A program made the position numbers and the translations under genes. A stretch of 64,000 nt of DNA from Peribacter sp043814035 (lineage in GTDB: Bacteria; Patescibacteriota; Gracilibacteria; Peribacterales; Peribacteraceae). The DNA lies in the NCBI GenBank assembly GCA_043814035.1, contig JBDRKJ010000002.1:192472-256471 (forward strand), written 5' to 3'. Below, in pieces: positions 54,293 through 61,713 of this stretch (within the stretch, counting starts at the first letter, position 1; every line of letters begins with the position of its first letter). A model generated the notes under the pieces. That model worked only from the letters and a program-made list of their open reading frames with translations, was not told where the DNA came from and did not search any database.

Positions 54293-55123
54293 CTACGACA
54301 CCATACCTAAGAGTCGCACTGCTTCTGTGTACCCCTCCGGCGTTCCCGTATCGATGCGTGAGCCGCTGCACTCGAAGGCATAGACCGGCAGGGTCTTGAG
54401 TTTAGCGATGAGTGCGTCGATCAAACGGATCTCGCCATCCTTGCCCGCGCGTACATCAGGCAGCGACGCGATGACGGATTGCGGAATCAGGTAGCGCCCC
54501 ACAATGCCCAGTGTGGATGGGGCCTTCACGGGGTCCGGCTTCTCGACGAGACCTTTCACTTTTCTCAAACGAGGATTTCCAGAAACCTCACCGTCGATAT
54601 CGATTATGCCGTAGCGGTTTGTCTTCTCACGTGGGATATTCTCAACAGCGATCAGTGCAAATTCCTTTTCGGGAATATCCTTGGCCGCTTCGATGAGCTG
54701 TACGATGCCGGGCTTATCGCCCACAAAGAGGTCATCGCCGAAGAGCACGGCGACCATTTCGCTCTTTACGAATTTCTCGGCCTGCAGAATCGCATGACCA
54801 TCGCCGAGCATCTGTTCCTGATATGCCGTTTCGAAGTGCGCTTTAGCGTAGGGCTTGAGTGAATCGAGGAGATTCTCCTTCCCTCGTCGCTTCAGTTCTT
54901 TCTCAAGTGCGGGGTCCTCTTGAAAGTACTCAACAACTTCCTCCTTGCCGTGGCTGATGACGAAGCAGATATCAGTAATACCAGCCTCGAGACACTCGTC
55001 CACGATATACGCGATGATGGGCCGGTTGCCGAGAGGGAGTAATTCCTTGGGCACAGCCTTCGTCCACGGCAGAAAACGTGTGCCGAGACCGGCGACGGGG
55101 AGAATAGCTTGAGTGATCTTCAT
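54293..55123 (-). CDS. galU: UTP-glucose-1-phosphate uridylyltransferase
   Basis: A 276-residue sugar-nucleotide pyrophosphorylase making UDP-glucose. The nucleotide-binding signature LPVAGLGTRFLPWTKAVPKELLPL is at the N-terminus, with VAVLFGDDLFVGDKPG and the GLVEKPDP motif following. The family C-terminal DTGTPEGYTEAV is present. The ATG at 55123 is the family start. It supplies precursors for the surface glycans implied by the flippase and transferases. Confidence 0.94.
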   Translation of the reverse strand: MKITQAILPVAGLGTRFLPWTKAVPKELLPLGNRPIIAYIVDECLEAGITDICFVISHGKEEVVEYFQEDPALEKELKRRGKENLLDSLKPYAKAHFETAYQEQMLGDGHAILQAEKFVKSEMVAVLFGDDLFVGDKPGIVQLIEAAKDIPEKEFALIAVENIPREKTNRYGIIDIDGEVSGNPRLRKVKGLVEKPDPVKAPSTLGIVGRYLIPQSVIASLPDVRAGKDGEIRLIDALIAKLKTLPVYAFECSGSRIDTGTPEGYTEAVRLLGMVS

Positions 55124-55262
55124 CGAAGAAGAGTGTAGCGGAGAAGAGTGGGGAAACCGAAGCGAGCAAGAGCACCAAAAATCCCAAAAATGCCGTATAG
55201 GATTTTCCGCTCTCTCATGCGCAATTCGCACCATTCATGCCGGGCTCTATTGAGGGGCTCGT

Positions 55263-55291
55263 TTGACCCAAACAGCAAAAACCGCTACAAT
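55263..55291 (+). promoter_or_regulatory. Sigma70-type promoter
   Basis: TTGACC, a 17-bp spacer and TACAAT, 28 bp before the start of the small helical protein gene. Confidence 0.6.
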
Positions 55292-55318
55292 GTTTCGAAA
55301 TCTTCCACACAAACCCCC

Positions 55319-55588
55319 ATGACCGTCTCACAGTCTGCACTCGCCAAGGTTCACGATCTCTACGTGATACAAATCGAACTCTGGAAACATTTAAGCGATG
55401 GAAATTTTCAAAATGAAAAGCGACGCAAAGAAACACAGAAGTGCCTGAAGCAATTTTCCCGTTTGCTCGATCAGGTGGATTGGCACTACATGGGTGGTGA
55501 AGATATTCTCGCAGAACTAAAAGTCATGCGCGGCGAAGTCTCGGCGAAACTGCGCAACATCCGCCGGAGAAAGACGGGACGAAAATAA
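55319..55588 (+). CDS. Small hypothetical helical protein
   Basis: An 89-residue basic helical protein (MTVSQSALAKVHDLYVIQIELWKHL...). The start is placed after a good promoter at 55263-55291. No domain recognised. The 55589-55685 spacer is A/G-rich without a gene. Confidence 0.6.
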   Translation: MTVSQSALAKVHDLYVIQIELWKHLSDGNFQNEKRRKETQKCLKQFSRLLDQVDWHYMGGEDILAELKVMRGEVSAKLRNIRRRKTGRK

Positions 55589-55685
55589 GGAAGGAGAAGA
55601 AATATAAGAAAGAAAAGAATGAAAGGGGAACTGAAACAGATTTCCTGTATTTCTTCTATTCCCTCGAATTCTTTGATTTCTTTTT

Positions 55686-56153
55686 CTACCCTCCTTCACT
55701 GATCCGTACGACTTTCACCTTCTCTTCTTTTGGGACGAGCACTTTGAGAATGCAGTCGCGATTGAAGGTGGCCTTTATGCGCTTGGGATCAATGACACAC
55801 GGCAGCGTGATAGAGCGCGAGAACTCTCCCCAAAAACATTCCTGCAGGTAGTATTGATCGCGCGGAATGGTATCGGGCACGGCACGCTTGCCGCGAATGG
55901 TGAGCACTTTGTCATCCACTTCAATATCGAGGTCACTCAACTTCACGCCGGCAAGAGGGGCGCGGATGATGTAGTAGCTCTCTTGCTCGTAGATGTCGAC
56001 GGCGATCTGCCCTACGCCGGATTGAGGGGCAGGTGTCGATTCTTCAGCGACCGGTTTGATCGCCGTTCCCGTCGGTGCGGTACTTCGATCCCACTCGGGT
56101 GATCCGAATGAACTGAAGATGCCGTGAAAAGGAGAAGGCGTCATTTTCAGCAA
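55686..56153 (-). CDS. Hsp20/alpha-crystallin small heat-shock protein
   Basis: A 155-residue ATP-independent chaperone. The alpha-crystallin domain (about 48-150) includes DIYEQESYYIIRAPLAGVKLSDLDIEV, the family's GKR strand (LTIRGKRAVPD), and a FWGEFSRSITLPCVID segment near the C-terminus. The typical I/V-x-I/V tail motif is replaced by VKVVRIS. The start could be 56153 or 56141. Confidence 0.9.
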   Translation of the reverse strand: MLKMTPSPFHGIFSSFGSPEWDRSTAPTGTAIKPVAEESTPAPQSGVGQIAVDIYEQESYYIIRAPLAGVKLSDLDIEVDDKVLTIRGKRAVPDTIPRDQYYLQECFWGEFSRSITLPCVIDPKRIKATFNRDCILKVLVPKEEKVKVVRISEGG

Positions 56154-56231
56154 TGGTATCGAATTTTGCGAGTTTTGCGCAAAGAGGATGAGTAGCGCAT
56201 TGGGATAGATGTGATGAATTGACAGCTGCCA

Positions 56232-56290
56232 ATGATTGGTGGTTCACCGATTTTCGGTTGCGATTTCGGGTAAGAGGAACCACCAATCAT
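56232..56290. other. 14-bp inverted repeat, long stem-loop
   Basis: ATGATTGGTGGTTC (56232-56245) and its perfect complement GAACCACCAATCAT (56277-56290) flank a 31-base loop upstream of dedA, between the divergent hsp20 and dedA genes. A role in transcript control or as a small mobile remnant is possible; neither is shown. Confidence 0.55.
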
Positions 56291-56337
56291 CAATGTTTCC
56301 ATCGCCAATCACACGCTTCTTCTGTAGCCTGTGGCGC

Positions 56338-56964
56338 ATGATAGAGGCACTTGCGCACTGGTTGGTCGATACCGTTGGTGCGGTGGGATACCCCGGCATC
56401 GCACTGCTCATGGCGGTCGAGAGTTCCTTCATTCCCTTTCCGAGTGAAGTAGTGATGATTCCGGCGGGGTATCTTGCCAAGCAGGGTCAGATGAATCTGG
56501 GGCTGGCGATTCTCTCGGGCATGGTGGGTTCGGTTTTCGGCGCCTTGATCAACTACGCCATCGCCGCGACACTCGGACGCAGAGCATTGCTGAAGTACGG
56601 ACACTTGTTTCTAATTTCGCCCGAGAAGTTCGAACGCGCCGAGTGCTTTCTGCGCGAATACGGAGAGATCGGCACATTCGTCGGACGTATCATTCCAGTC
56701 GTCCGCCAGTACATTTCGTTCCCCGCTGGTCTCGCCAAGATGCCACTCTGGCGTTTCTCGCTCTGGACCGGCTTGGGTGCGGGATTCTGGGTGACGGTGC
56801 TCGCGCTTATCGGGTATGCCGTGGGGGACAATGAGGAACTCGTACGGCAGTGGTCTCAGACGGCCGTACTGTGGGCCATTGGAGGGTGCATCGTGCTCCT
56901 GTGGTTGTACGTGCAGTGGAAACGCTGGCGTCGACGTCGGCAGTCCTCCTCTCCGCATTCATGA
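56338..56964 (+). CDS. DedA-family membrane protein
   Basis: A 208-residue polytopic protein of the DedA/VTT superfamily, implicated in lipid (including undecaprenyl phosphate) flipping and membrane homeostasis. Conserved marks are ESSFIPFPSEVVMIPAGYLA, the GA-rich G(S)VFGALINYAIAATLGR and FVGRIIPVVRQYISFPAGLAKM. It is 4-bp coupled to uppP, matching a shared role in undecaprenyl phosphate recycling. I chose the ATG at 56338. Confidence 0.9.
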   Translation: MIEALAHWLVDTVGAVGYPGIALLMAVESSFIPFPSEVVMIPAGYLAKQGQMNLGLAILSGMVGSVFGALINYAIAATLGRRALLKYGHLFLISPEKFERAECFLREYGEIGTFVGRIIPVVRQYISFPAGLAKMPLWRFSLWTGLGAGFWVTVLALIGYAVGDNEELVRQWSQTAVLWAIGGCIVLLWLYVQWKRWRRRRQSSSPHS

Positions 56965-57737
56965 CGACATTCGATGCGTTTCTCCTCGGCATGTTGCAAG
57001 GGTTCACCGAGCTTCTTCCTATTTCAAGCTCCGGGCACCTCGTCCTCGTTGAGAGCTGGCTCAAGGTTGGTGTTCCTGCTGACCTTCAGAGCTTCGACGT
57101 TCTGCTGCACGCGGGTTCCCTGCTGGCGCTCCTCATTACGTATCCGGTGCTCTGGTGGAGCATGCTCTGTTCACTCTGTACAGGAGAGAGCCGACACCGA
57201 CACCTCCTCTTCATGATTTTGCTTGCGACCGTTCCTGCCGCAGTGACCGGCATGTTCTTCGAAGGCTTCATTGCACTGCACATGCGCTCTCTGACGTTCG
57301 TGGGCGTGGGATTTGCAGTGACGGCTGTTTTGCTCGTTCTCGCAGAACGCGTACCACAACGCAGAGATGCCTCCCGTATTTCGTGGATGCATGCGCTTCT
57401 CATCGGGTTAGCGCAGGCGTGTGCACTGCCTCCGGGCATTTCACGGTCAGGACTCACCATTGCTGCCGCTCGTTTTCTCGGATGGAGACGTGAATCAGCT
57501 GTGGAATTCTCTTTTTTACTCGCGGTGCCGGTGATTGCGGGGGCAACCCTGTTCACAGCCAAGGATCTTCTACACGGCGTTACACTGCCTCCACTTTCGA
57601 TCGTGTGGGCAGGTATCTTGGCATCCTTCGGCTCCAGCGTGCTCGCCGTACTGTTTCTGCGTGCGATGGTTCGTCGATTCAGTCTGGCGTGGTTTGCGCT
57701 CTATCTCATTCCTCTTGCCGTCCTTTTACTTGCGTGA
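56961..57737 (+). CDS. uppP: Undecaprenyl-diphosphatase UppP (BacA)
   Basis: A 258-residue membrane phosphatase that regenerates the C55-P carrier. Both signature regions are intact: GFTELLPISSSGHLVL near residue 14 and PGISRSGLTIAAARFLGW near 158. Its ATG overlaps the dedA stop (ATGA). Confidence 0.94.
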   Translation: MTTFDAFLLGMLQGFTELLPISSSGHLVLVESWLKVGVPADLQSFDVLLHAGSLLALLITYPVLWWSMLCSLCTGESRHRHLLFMILLATVPAAVTGMFFEGFIALHMRSLTFVGVGFAVTAVLLVLAERVPQRRDASRISWMHALLIGLAQACALPPGISRSGLTIAAARFLGWRRESAVEFSFLLAVPVIAGATLFTAKDLLHGVTLPPLSIVWAGILASFGSSVLAVLFLRAMVRRFSLAWFALYLIPLAVLLLA

Positions 57738-57790
57738 TGAGCCGGACGTCACTATGTTTTTTTGTGCAAGCGAAGTACGCACACCAAACC

Positions 57791-57818
57791 TTGATCTTGT
57801 GTCCGTCGTCAGTACAAT
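57791..57818 (+). promoter_or_regulatory. Sigma70-type promoter of the small HTH gene
   Basis: TTGATC, a 16-bp spacer and TACAAT, 31 bp before the ATG at 57850. Confidence 0.5.
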
Positions 57819-57849
57819 GCGCCCCTACCAACCTTCCTCCTCCTCTCCT

Positions 57850-58074
57850 ATGTCCTCTGTTGCCTTGAAGAACTGCATTCGCCGTCTGCGTTTCGAAAAA
57901 AATATGACACAGGAGGAATTGGCGTTGCGTACGGGCGTGAGCCGGCAAACTATTATGTCGATTGAGCGTAGCCAGACGAATCCTTCGGTGCTGCTCGCGT
58001 ACAAGATTGCAGCGGCTCTTATGACACCAGTAACGGAAGTATTCCAAATGGAAGGAGCGTTGGCACCAGTTTGA
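57850..58074 (+). CDS. Small XRE-family HTH regulator
   Basis: A 74-residue protein that is almost entirely one helix-turn-helix domain (LRFEKNMTQEELALRTGVSRQTIMSIERSQTNPS), of the short Cro/YozG-like type. It has no effector domain. The start is chosen by the promoter at 57791-57818. It sits at the boundary between core genes and the retroelement region. Confidence 0.85.
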   Translation: MSSVALKNCIRRLRFEKNMTQEELALRTGVSRQTIMSIERSQTNPSVLLAYKIAAALMTPVTEVFQMEGALAPV

Positions 58075-58100
58075 TCATGAGGGACAAAACCTTCAGCCTT

Positions 58101-58142
58101 CGTCCCGCATGTGCGGGGCTACGGCCGACAGGACGGTTTTTT
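58101..58142 (+). terminator. Probable terminator after the HTH gene
   Basis: CGTCC and GGACG pair across an inner GC hairpin (CCCGCATGTGCGGG), followed by GTTTTTT. Confidence 0.45.
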
Positions 58143-58180
58143 CCCTCATGGACACCCTTTTTCCCTGAGCGGTGTCGCTC

Positions 58181-58212
58181 CCCGCCCGTACCGAATGGTA
58201 CATTCGGGCGGG
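58181..58212. repeat. REP-like GC palindrome
   Basis: CCCGCCCG/CGGGCGGG outer stem with an inner GTACC-GAAT-GGTAC stem. It is a strong extragenic palindrome of the REP kind. Together with the terminator it fills the 58075-58250 spacer. Confidence 0.5.
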
Positions 58213-58256
58213 CACCCCGATAGCCAAGTGCGGGGTTCGCGACGGATTATTTTATA

Positions 58257-58553
58257 ATGGATTGCTCTCTTAGTTGGACATGGTCGTCCTTTGTAAAAGC
58301 TCTAAGAGCAATGGGCACGCACGCCAGCGGCGAAGTTGAGGAGGGGACGGAATTCCTCGACGCATCGGGCAATGGCTGCTCGCCTTTCCTTGTTCTGTTC
58401 GGTGGAAGCAGCTTTATGACGCTCTTCTGTGACGGGGTGATCGGATCTCTGAACTTCCAGCATGGTTCTAGGATAGCACTTGCCCGGAAGATGTCTTCCG
58501 GTCTTTCCAAGAAGAAACGGCGCTGTGCATCAGCGCGCGGCAAGACAAAATAG
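58257..58553 (+). CDS. Dubious small open frame upstream of the DGR target
   Basis: A 98-residue frame with no recognised domain and an unusual composition. A TATAAT (58253-58258) overlaps the ATG. A similar-length frame exists on the opposite strand (58247-58612), and neither looks convincing. It is listed because the 58.2-58.7 kb stretch holds no other gene. Confidence 0.2.
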   Translation: MDCSLSWTWSSFVKALRAMGTHASGEVEEGTEFLDASGNGCSPFLVLFGGSSFMTLFCDGVIGSLNFQHGSRIALARKMSSGLSKKKRRCASARGKTK

Positions 58554-58649
58554 TAGCCCAGCCCAGCCCATTCTATACTTCGACCAGGCTGGGATGAAGG
58601 TATGGCTGCCACAAATGCTTGCGGAAAAAGAATGGGCTGGGCTACTATT
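58549..58649. repeat. Imperfect ~20-bp inverted repeat pair
   Basis: AATAGTAGCCCAGCCC(AGCCC)ATTC at 58549-58573 and its inverse complement at 58630-58649 enclose about 56 bp, just upstream of the DGR target gene. The left arm has one extra 5-base unit. It could be a leader hairpin or a tiny non-autonomous element. Confidence 0.5.
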
Positions 58650-58705
58650 CCTTACGTTTTCCCTTCCTTTCTATGAAAGGCATCATCACGTTCTGCGGAA
58701 AATCA

Positions 58706-59515
58706 ATGAAGCAAACAATGGTGACGATAGGCATTCTTGCCGGGGTTGCCGTGATCTATTCAGGAGCGCGGCTTCTGGCCAGCAGCCCCGTGACAGATAC
58801 ATTTACCGATTCAAGCAAGATCGCCTCGACGGAAAACCTGACGGTGGATACGGGCAACGGACAAGTGAAACTCTCGCTCACCCTGGACTGGACGTGCGGA
58901 GACGCATGGATAGACAGCCGCGACAGCAAGAGCTACTCAACGGTGCTGATATCCGGCCAGTGCTGGATGGCGCAGAACATGAACGTGGGCACGTTGACCG
59001 CGGGCGCAGGTAACCAGGGCACGAGCTGCCCCTCGGCGGCGGAGATCGAGAAGTACTGCTACTCCAATAACGAGGCGAACTGCACGACCTACGGCGGCCT
59101 GTACCAGTGGGATCAGGCCATGTGCGGCTCGGCCACGGCCGGAGCGCAGGGCATCTGCCCTGTCGGTTGGCACATCCCCACGCACGACGAATATACGACG
59201 CTGGAACGCGCGGTGTGCGACAGCGGCACCTGCGCGACGGATTTCCCCTTCGATACGTCCACCACCGGATGGCGCGGAACGAACGAGGGATCGTCCCTGA
59301 AATCCGGCGGAGATTCCGGCTTTAATGGCCTTCTCGCTGGCGACCGTAACGCGACTGGCTCCTTCCGCAGTCTGACGACGTACGGCAGCTTCTGGACGTC
59401 ATTGCAGTCGGGCGCGAATGCATGGAAACGCTACCTGTATTCGGGCTACGCCACGGTCTACCGCTCTACGTACGGCAAGCTCAACGGCTTCTCCGTGCGT
59501 TGCCTGAAGGACTGA
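58706..59515 (+). CDS. DGR variable target protein (secreted FISUMP/C-type-lectin-like)
   Basis: A 269-residue exported protein whose C-terminus is diversified by the retroelement. A signal-anchor (MKQTMVTIGILAGVAVIYSG) is followed by a short linker. A Fibrobacter-succinogenes-major-paralogous-type domain follows, with WIDSRDSKSYSTVLISGQCWMAQNMN, YGGLYQWDQAM and GICPVGWHIPTHDEYTTLE, all hallmarks of the FGE-like C-type lectin fold. Residues 208-269 are the variable repeat; six of its altered codons encode Tyr. The stop codon abuts the end of VR. In-frame starts at 58673 or 58619 are possible. The ligand is unknown; a surface-binding role is inferred. Confidence 0.9.
   Translation: MKQTMVTIGILAGVAVIYSGARLLASSPVTDTFTDSSKIASTENLTVDTGNGQVKLSLTLDWTCGDAWIDSRDSKSYSTVLISGQCWMAQNMNVGTLTAGAGNQGTSCPSAAEIEKYCYSNNEANCTTYGGLYQWDQAMCGSATAGAQGICPVGWHIPTHDEYTTLERAVCDSGTCATDFPFDTSTTGWRGTNEGSSLKSGGDSGFNGLLAGDRNATGSFRSLTTYGSFWTSLQSGANAWKRYLYSGYATVYRSTYGKLNGFSVRCLKD
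59327..59514 (+). repeat. DGR variable repeat (VR)
   Basis: 188 bp aligned without gaps to the template at 61714-61901. The 14 differences all fall at template adenines (A to T six times, A to G six, A to C twice). The last ~38 bp are identical despite containing adenines, as expected for the initiation-of-mutagenic-homology end. The VR ends inside the target's stop codon. Confidence 0.95.
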
Positions 59516-59593
59516 CCCCGTGAGATAGTGCAAGGTGAAAGAAAACAGACGTACAGATATGTAGAGGGAAAAACTGTGGATATCTCACGGGGT
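59515..59593 (+). other. 13-bp inverted repeat immediately 3' of VR
   Basis: ACCCCGTGAGATA (59515-59527) and its perfect inverse complement (59581-59593) enclose 53 bp. The left arm begins at the last base of the target stop. DGRs often have a hairpin/cruciform just downstream of VR that aids target recognition; the long loop here is unusual. Confidence 0.7.
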
Positions 59594-59640
59594 GATCCGA
59601 CTATTCTTCTATTCGACTATTTTGCGGTAGGATTGCGGAT

Positions 59641-59763
59641 ATGGAATATGTCTATGTGCTTCAATCAGACAAGGATGGGAACTTCTACACGGGTTGGACC
59701 AACGATTTACGAAGACGGTTTTCCGAGCATCAGAATGGCAACGGTCCACAACGTGAAGCTTGA
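59641..59763 (+). pseudogene. Truncated GIY-YIG endonuclease remnant
   Basis: A 40-codon frame reading MEYVYVLQSDKDGNFYTGWT followed by NDLRRRFSEHQNGNGPQ. It matches the N-terminal half of small (~85-95 aa) GIY-YIG proteins, with YVYVLQS and YTGWT in the GIY and YIG positions. It then stops where a short-repeat cluster begins. The C-terminal half is missing, so it is probably a dead gene cut by the repeat. Confidence 0.7.
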
Positions 59764-59825
59764 AACGTGAAGCTTGAAACTTGAAACTTGAAGCATGTTC
59801 CGGGTTTCAGGTTTCATGTTTCAAG
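59750..59825. repeat. CTTGAAGC/GTTTCAAG degenerate repeat cluster
   Basis: Tandem near-copies of GAAGCTTGAAAC turn into inverted copies (GGTTTCATGTTTCAAG), so the cluster can fold on itself. First of five such clusters in the retroelement region. Confidence 0.7.
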
Positions 59826-59855
59826 ACGAATTTCGTCCGCGACAAATTTTTTGAG

Positions 59856-60467
59856 CTATTTCACACCGGCACATCTGAGAACTTCCGTATTTCTGAATAG
59901 GATCGTTTTGCTGGTTGTTGCTACAAGCCCTTTGTTCGGTATGGTCTCAAATCCAAGATAGACAACCTCTACGCCAGCCTCTTTTGTAAGACGCACCGCC
60001 GGTTGTAAATCGGAATCGGAACTGCACAGGATAACCGTATCAGCTTGTTTGGTCAGGGCTTTATAGACCATGTCTACCCCGATACGAACATCCACGCCTT
60101 TTTCCTTAAACACCAATACCGGTTTCGGGGAGTAAGGAATGGTGTGATAATGCCCTCGAATGTTTCCCGCGTGGACATACGTAAATCCTTGGTTTTCAAG
60201 ATGTCTTTTTAGCCTCCGCCGCTCCAATATTAACTGCTGTGATTTCAGGAGGGTATCGGGGTGTTCATTGATGCGGGCGGCGTAAATGATCTGCTCGAAA
60301 ACTTGTATGCCGTTCAAGGCCGCATGAAAAAGCTGTTTGAAATTGTACGTGGTCAGGTCTGGCTTTGGTTTTCCGTTGTTCTTAAAAACATCCTCAATTT
60401 TTCCAAGAAAGTTCTGGCAATCTATCAATAATGACACTTTGGGAATTCCCGATTGCTCAGACGGCAT
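59856..60467 (-). CDS. NYN-domain (LabA/DUF88-like) putative RNase
   Basis: A 203-residue PIN-like-fold protein. VSLLIDCQNFLGKIEDVF supplies the first acidic residue, KGVDVRIGVDMVYKAL the second, and VILCSSDSDLQPAVRLTKEAGVEVVYLG the SD-D cluster, as in NYN ribonucleases. The start at 60467 (MPSEQSGIPK) fits the first strand. It is the only gene on the minus strand inside the retroelement cassette. A link to cDNA/RNA processing is conceivable but unproven. Confidence 0.82.
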   Translation of the reverse strand: MPSEQSGIPKVSLLIDCQNFLGKIEDVFKNNGKPKPDLTTYNFKQLFHAALNGIQVFEQIIYAARINEHPDTLLKSQQLILERRRLKRHLENQGFTYVHAGNIRGHYHTIPYSPKPVLVFKEKGVDVRIGVDMVYKALTKQADTVILCSSDSDLQPAVRLTKEAGVEVVYLGFETIPNKGLVATTSKTILFRNTEVLRCAGVK

Positions 60468-60603
60468 GGTGTAATATTTGCACGTTGCCGAGGCTGTGTA
60501 CATATAAAACCTCACCGAGCCGTGAGGCGTGGGTGAGGCGTGTGTGTTCACAGTTTATCAAATCTGACATTATAGTCAATAGCAATGACACGAGGATCGA
60601 ATT

Positions 60604-60672
60604 CATAAATCTTGAAGCTTGAAACATGAAGCTTGACGCTTCAAGTTTCAAGCTCCATGCTTTAAGCTCAAA
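60604..60672. repeat. CTTGAAGC degenerate repeat cluster
   Basis: Copies of CTTGAAGCTTGAAACATGAAGCTTG followed by inverted CTTCAAGTTTCAAGCTCCATGC, ending 4 bp before the avd-like start. Confidence 0.7.
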
Positions 60673-60675
60673 TGT

Positions 60676-61017
60676 ATGGCTCTCTACAACCATCTTCCCG
60701 TCTACAAAGACAGCTACGATCTTCTGGTGGAGCTATTCCGCTTTGTGAAGGATTTCAGCAGGGAATACAAGTTTACTTTGGGCGAGAGTATCAAGAAAGA
60801 AGCCGTAGATATGATCACGAATATCTACAGGGCGAATAGCAGCCGGGCAAAAGGAGCGCCGATACAAGCGGCGCGGGAAAACACGGAAATCATCCGCCTG
60901 TATGTGCGGCTCTGCAAAGACCTTCAGCAGATCAACCTCGCGAAGTTCGTGCGCTTAAACGAACTCATCGAATCCGTCTCGAAGCAGCTCACGGCATGGC
61001 AACGGTCGGCCTCATGA
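60676..61017 (+). CDS. avd: DGR accessory four-helix-bundle protein (Avd-like)
   Basis: A 113-residue basic four-helix-bundle protein. LPVYKDSYDLLVELFRFVKDFSREYKFTLGESIKKEA and the NIYRANSS segment are typical of the Avd/S23-like accessory proteins that bind DGR reverse transcriptase and template RNA. AARENTEIIRLYVRLCKDLQQI supplies the third and fourth helices. In the Bordetella phage DGR, Avd is needed for mutagenic retrohoming. It is oriented with the target, template and RT. Confidence 0.85.
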   Translation: MALYNHLPVYKDSYDLLVELFRFVKDFSREYKFTLGESIKKEAVDMITNIYRANSSRAKGAPIQAARENTEIIRLYVRLCKDLQQINLAKFVRLNELIESVSKQLTAWQRSAS

Positions 61018-61158
61018 AACTTGAAGCACAAAACGTGAAACTTGAAGCTTGAAGCTTGAAACATGAAGCTTAAAGCTTGAAACATGAAGCTTAAAGCATG
61101 AAACATAAAACTTGAAATACGAAACTTGACGCTTAAAGTTTCAAGCTCCATGCCTTAA
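61015..61158. repeat. Long CTTGAAGC degenerate repeat cluster
   Basis: About 140 bp of ten or more near-copies of (A)CTTGAAGC / CATGAAGCTT, ending in the inverted form (AAAGTTTCAAGCTCCATGCCTTAAGC). It separates the two four-helix-bundle genes. Confidence 0.75.
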
Positions 61159-61162
61159 GCGT

Positions 61163-61507
61163 ATGACGCGGTTTCATGAAGATTTGAAATCCAAGATGGA
61201 TGAGTACGCACATTTTGTGTACAGATGTACAAGGAGTTTTCCGAAGGAGGAATTATACGGAGTGACATCCCAACTGAGACGGGCTGCGCTTTCCGTCATA
61301 CTCAACTACATCGAAGGCTATGCGCGCTGCAGAGAAAAGGTTCACAAGAATTTTCTGGAGATCTCCTACGGTTCATTGAAGGAATCAAAATATCTCCTGC
61401 ATTTCTCGCTTGTGGAAAACTATCTGCGACAATCGGAATATGAAAAAGCCACGAAACTTTCCGAAGAGATCGGCGCCATGCTCTGGGGTATGCTCAGAAA
61501 AATGTAG
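61163..61507 (+). CDS. Second four-helix-bundle protein (S23/IVP family)
   Basis: A 114-residue protein more like the 23S rRNA intervening-sequence proteins (FVYRCTRSFPKEELYGVTSQLRRAALSVILNYIEGYAR, then FLEISYGSLKESKYLLHFSL) than like Avd. It sits between Avd-like gene and TR, with repeat clusters on both sides. It may be a second RT partner or a passenger gene. Confidence 0.8.
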   Translation: MTRFHEDLKSKMDEYAHFVYRCTRSFPKEELYGVTSQLRRAALSVILNYIEGYARCREKVHKNFLEISYGSLKESKYLLHFSLVENYLRQSEYEKATKLSEEIGAMLWGMLRKM

Positions 61508-61541
61508 TGCTTCAAGCTTCAGGCTTCAAGCTTCAGGCTAT
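61507..61541. repeat. GCTTCAAG/CTTCAGG repeat cluster
   Basis: Four near-copies of GCTTCAAGCTTCAGG in the inverted orientation relative to the preceding cluster. Confidence 0.6.
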
Positions 61542-61544
61542 AAT
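61539..61544 (+). promoter_or_regulatory. Possible -10 box for the TR transcript
   Basis: A perfect TATAAT at the end of the repeat cluster, about 170 bp upstream of TR, in an otherwise non-coding stretch. The -35 region is formed by the CTTCAAGC repeat and is weak. Confidence 0.35.
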
Positions 61545-61713
61545 CGAACATGGCCGGAGTCGCCCGTCGTCACGGCGCGGGCAAGCGAGCCTTATCCAGT
61601 CCCATCATCTTCTCGATCTTTTCCTTATCGAGGAATACGTCTCGGGCAACAAGCCTACCTCCCGCTTTCCGTTCAAGGGAAATGAGAGGAATCCAATGAT
61701 GATTATTGCGCCA

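Noticed and set aside
58247..58612. 121-residue open frame on the minus strand before the DGR target
   Set aside because: No recognisable domain, overlaps a similar dubious frame on the other strand and runs through an inverted repeat; not supported as a gene.
59528..59770. 80-residue frame downstream of the DGR target
   Set aside because: Out of frame with the clear GIY-YIG-type sequence at 59641-59763 and overlapping the VR-adjacent inverted repeat.
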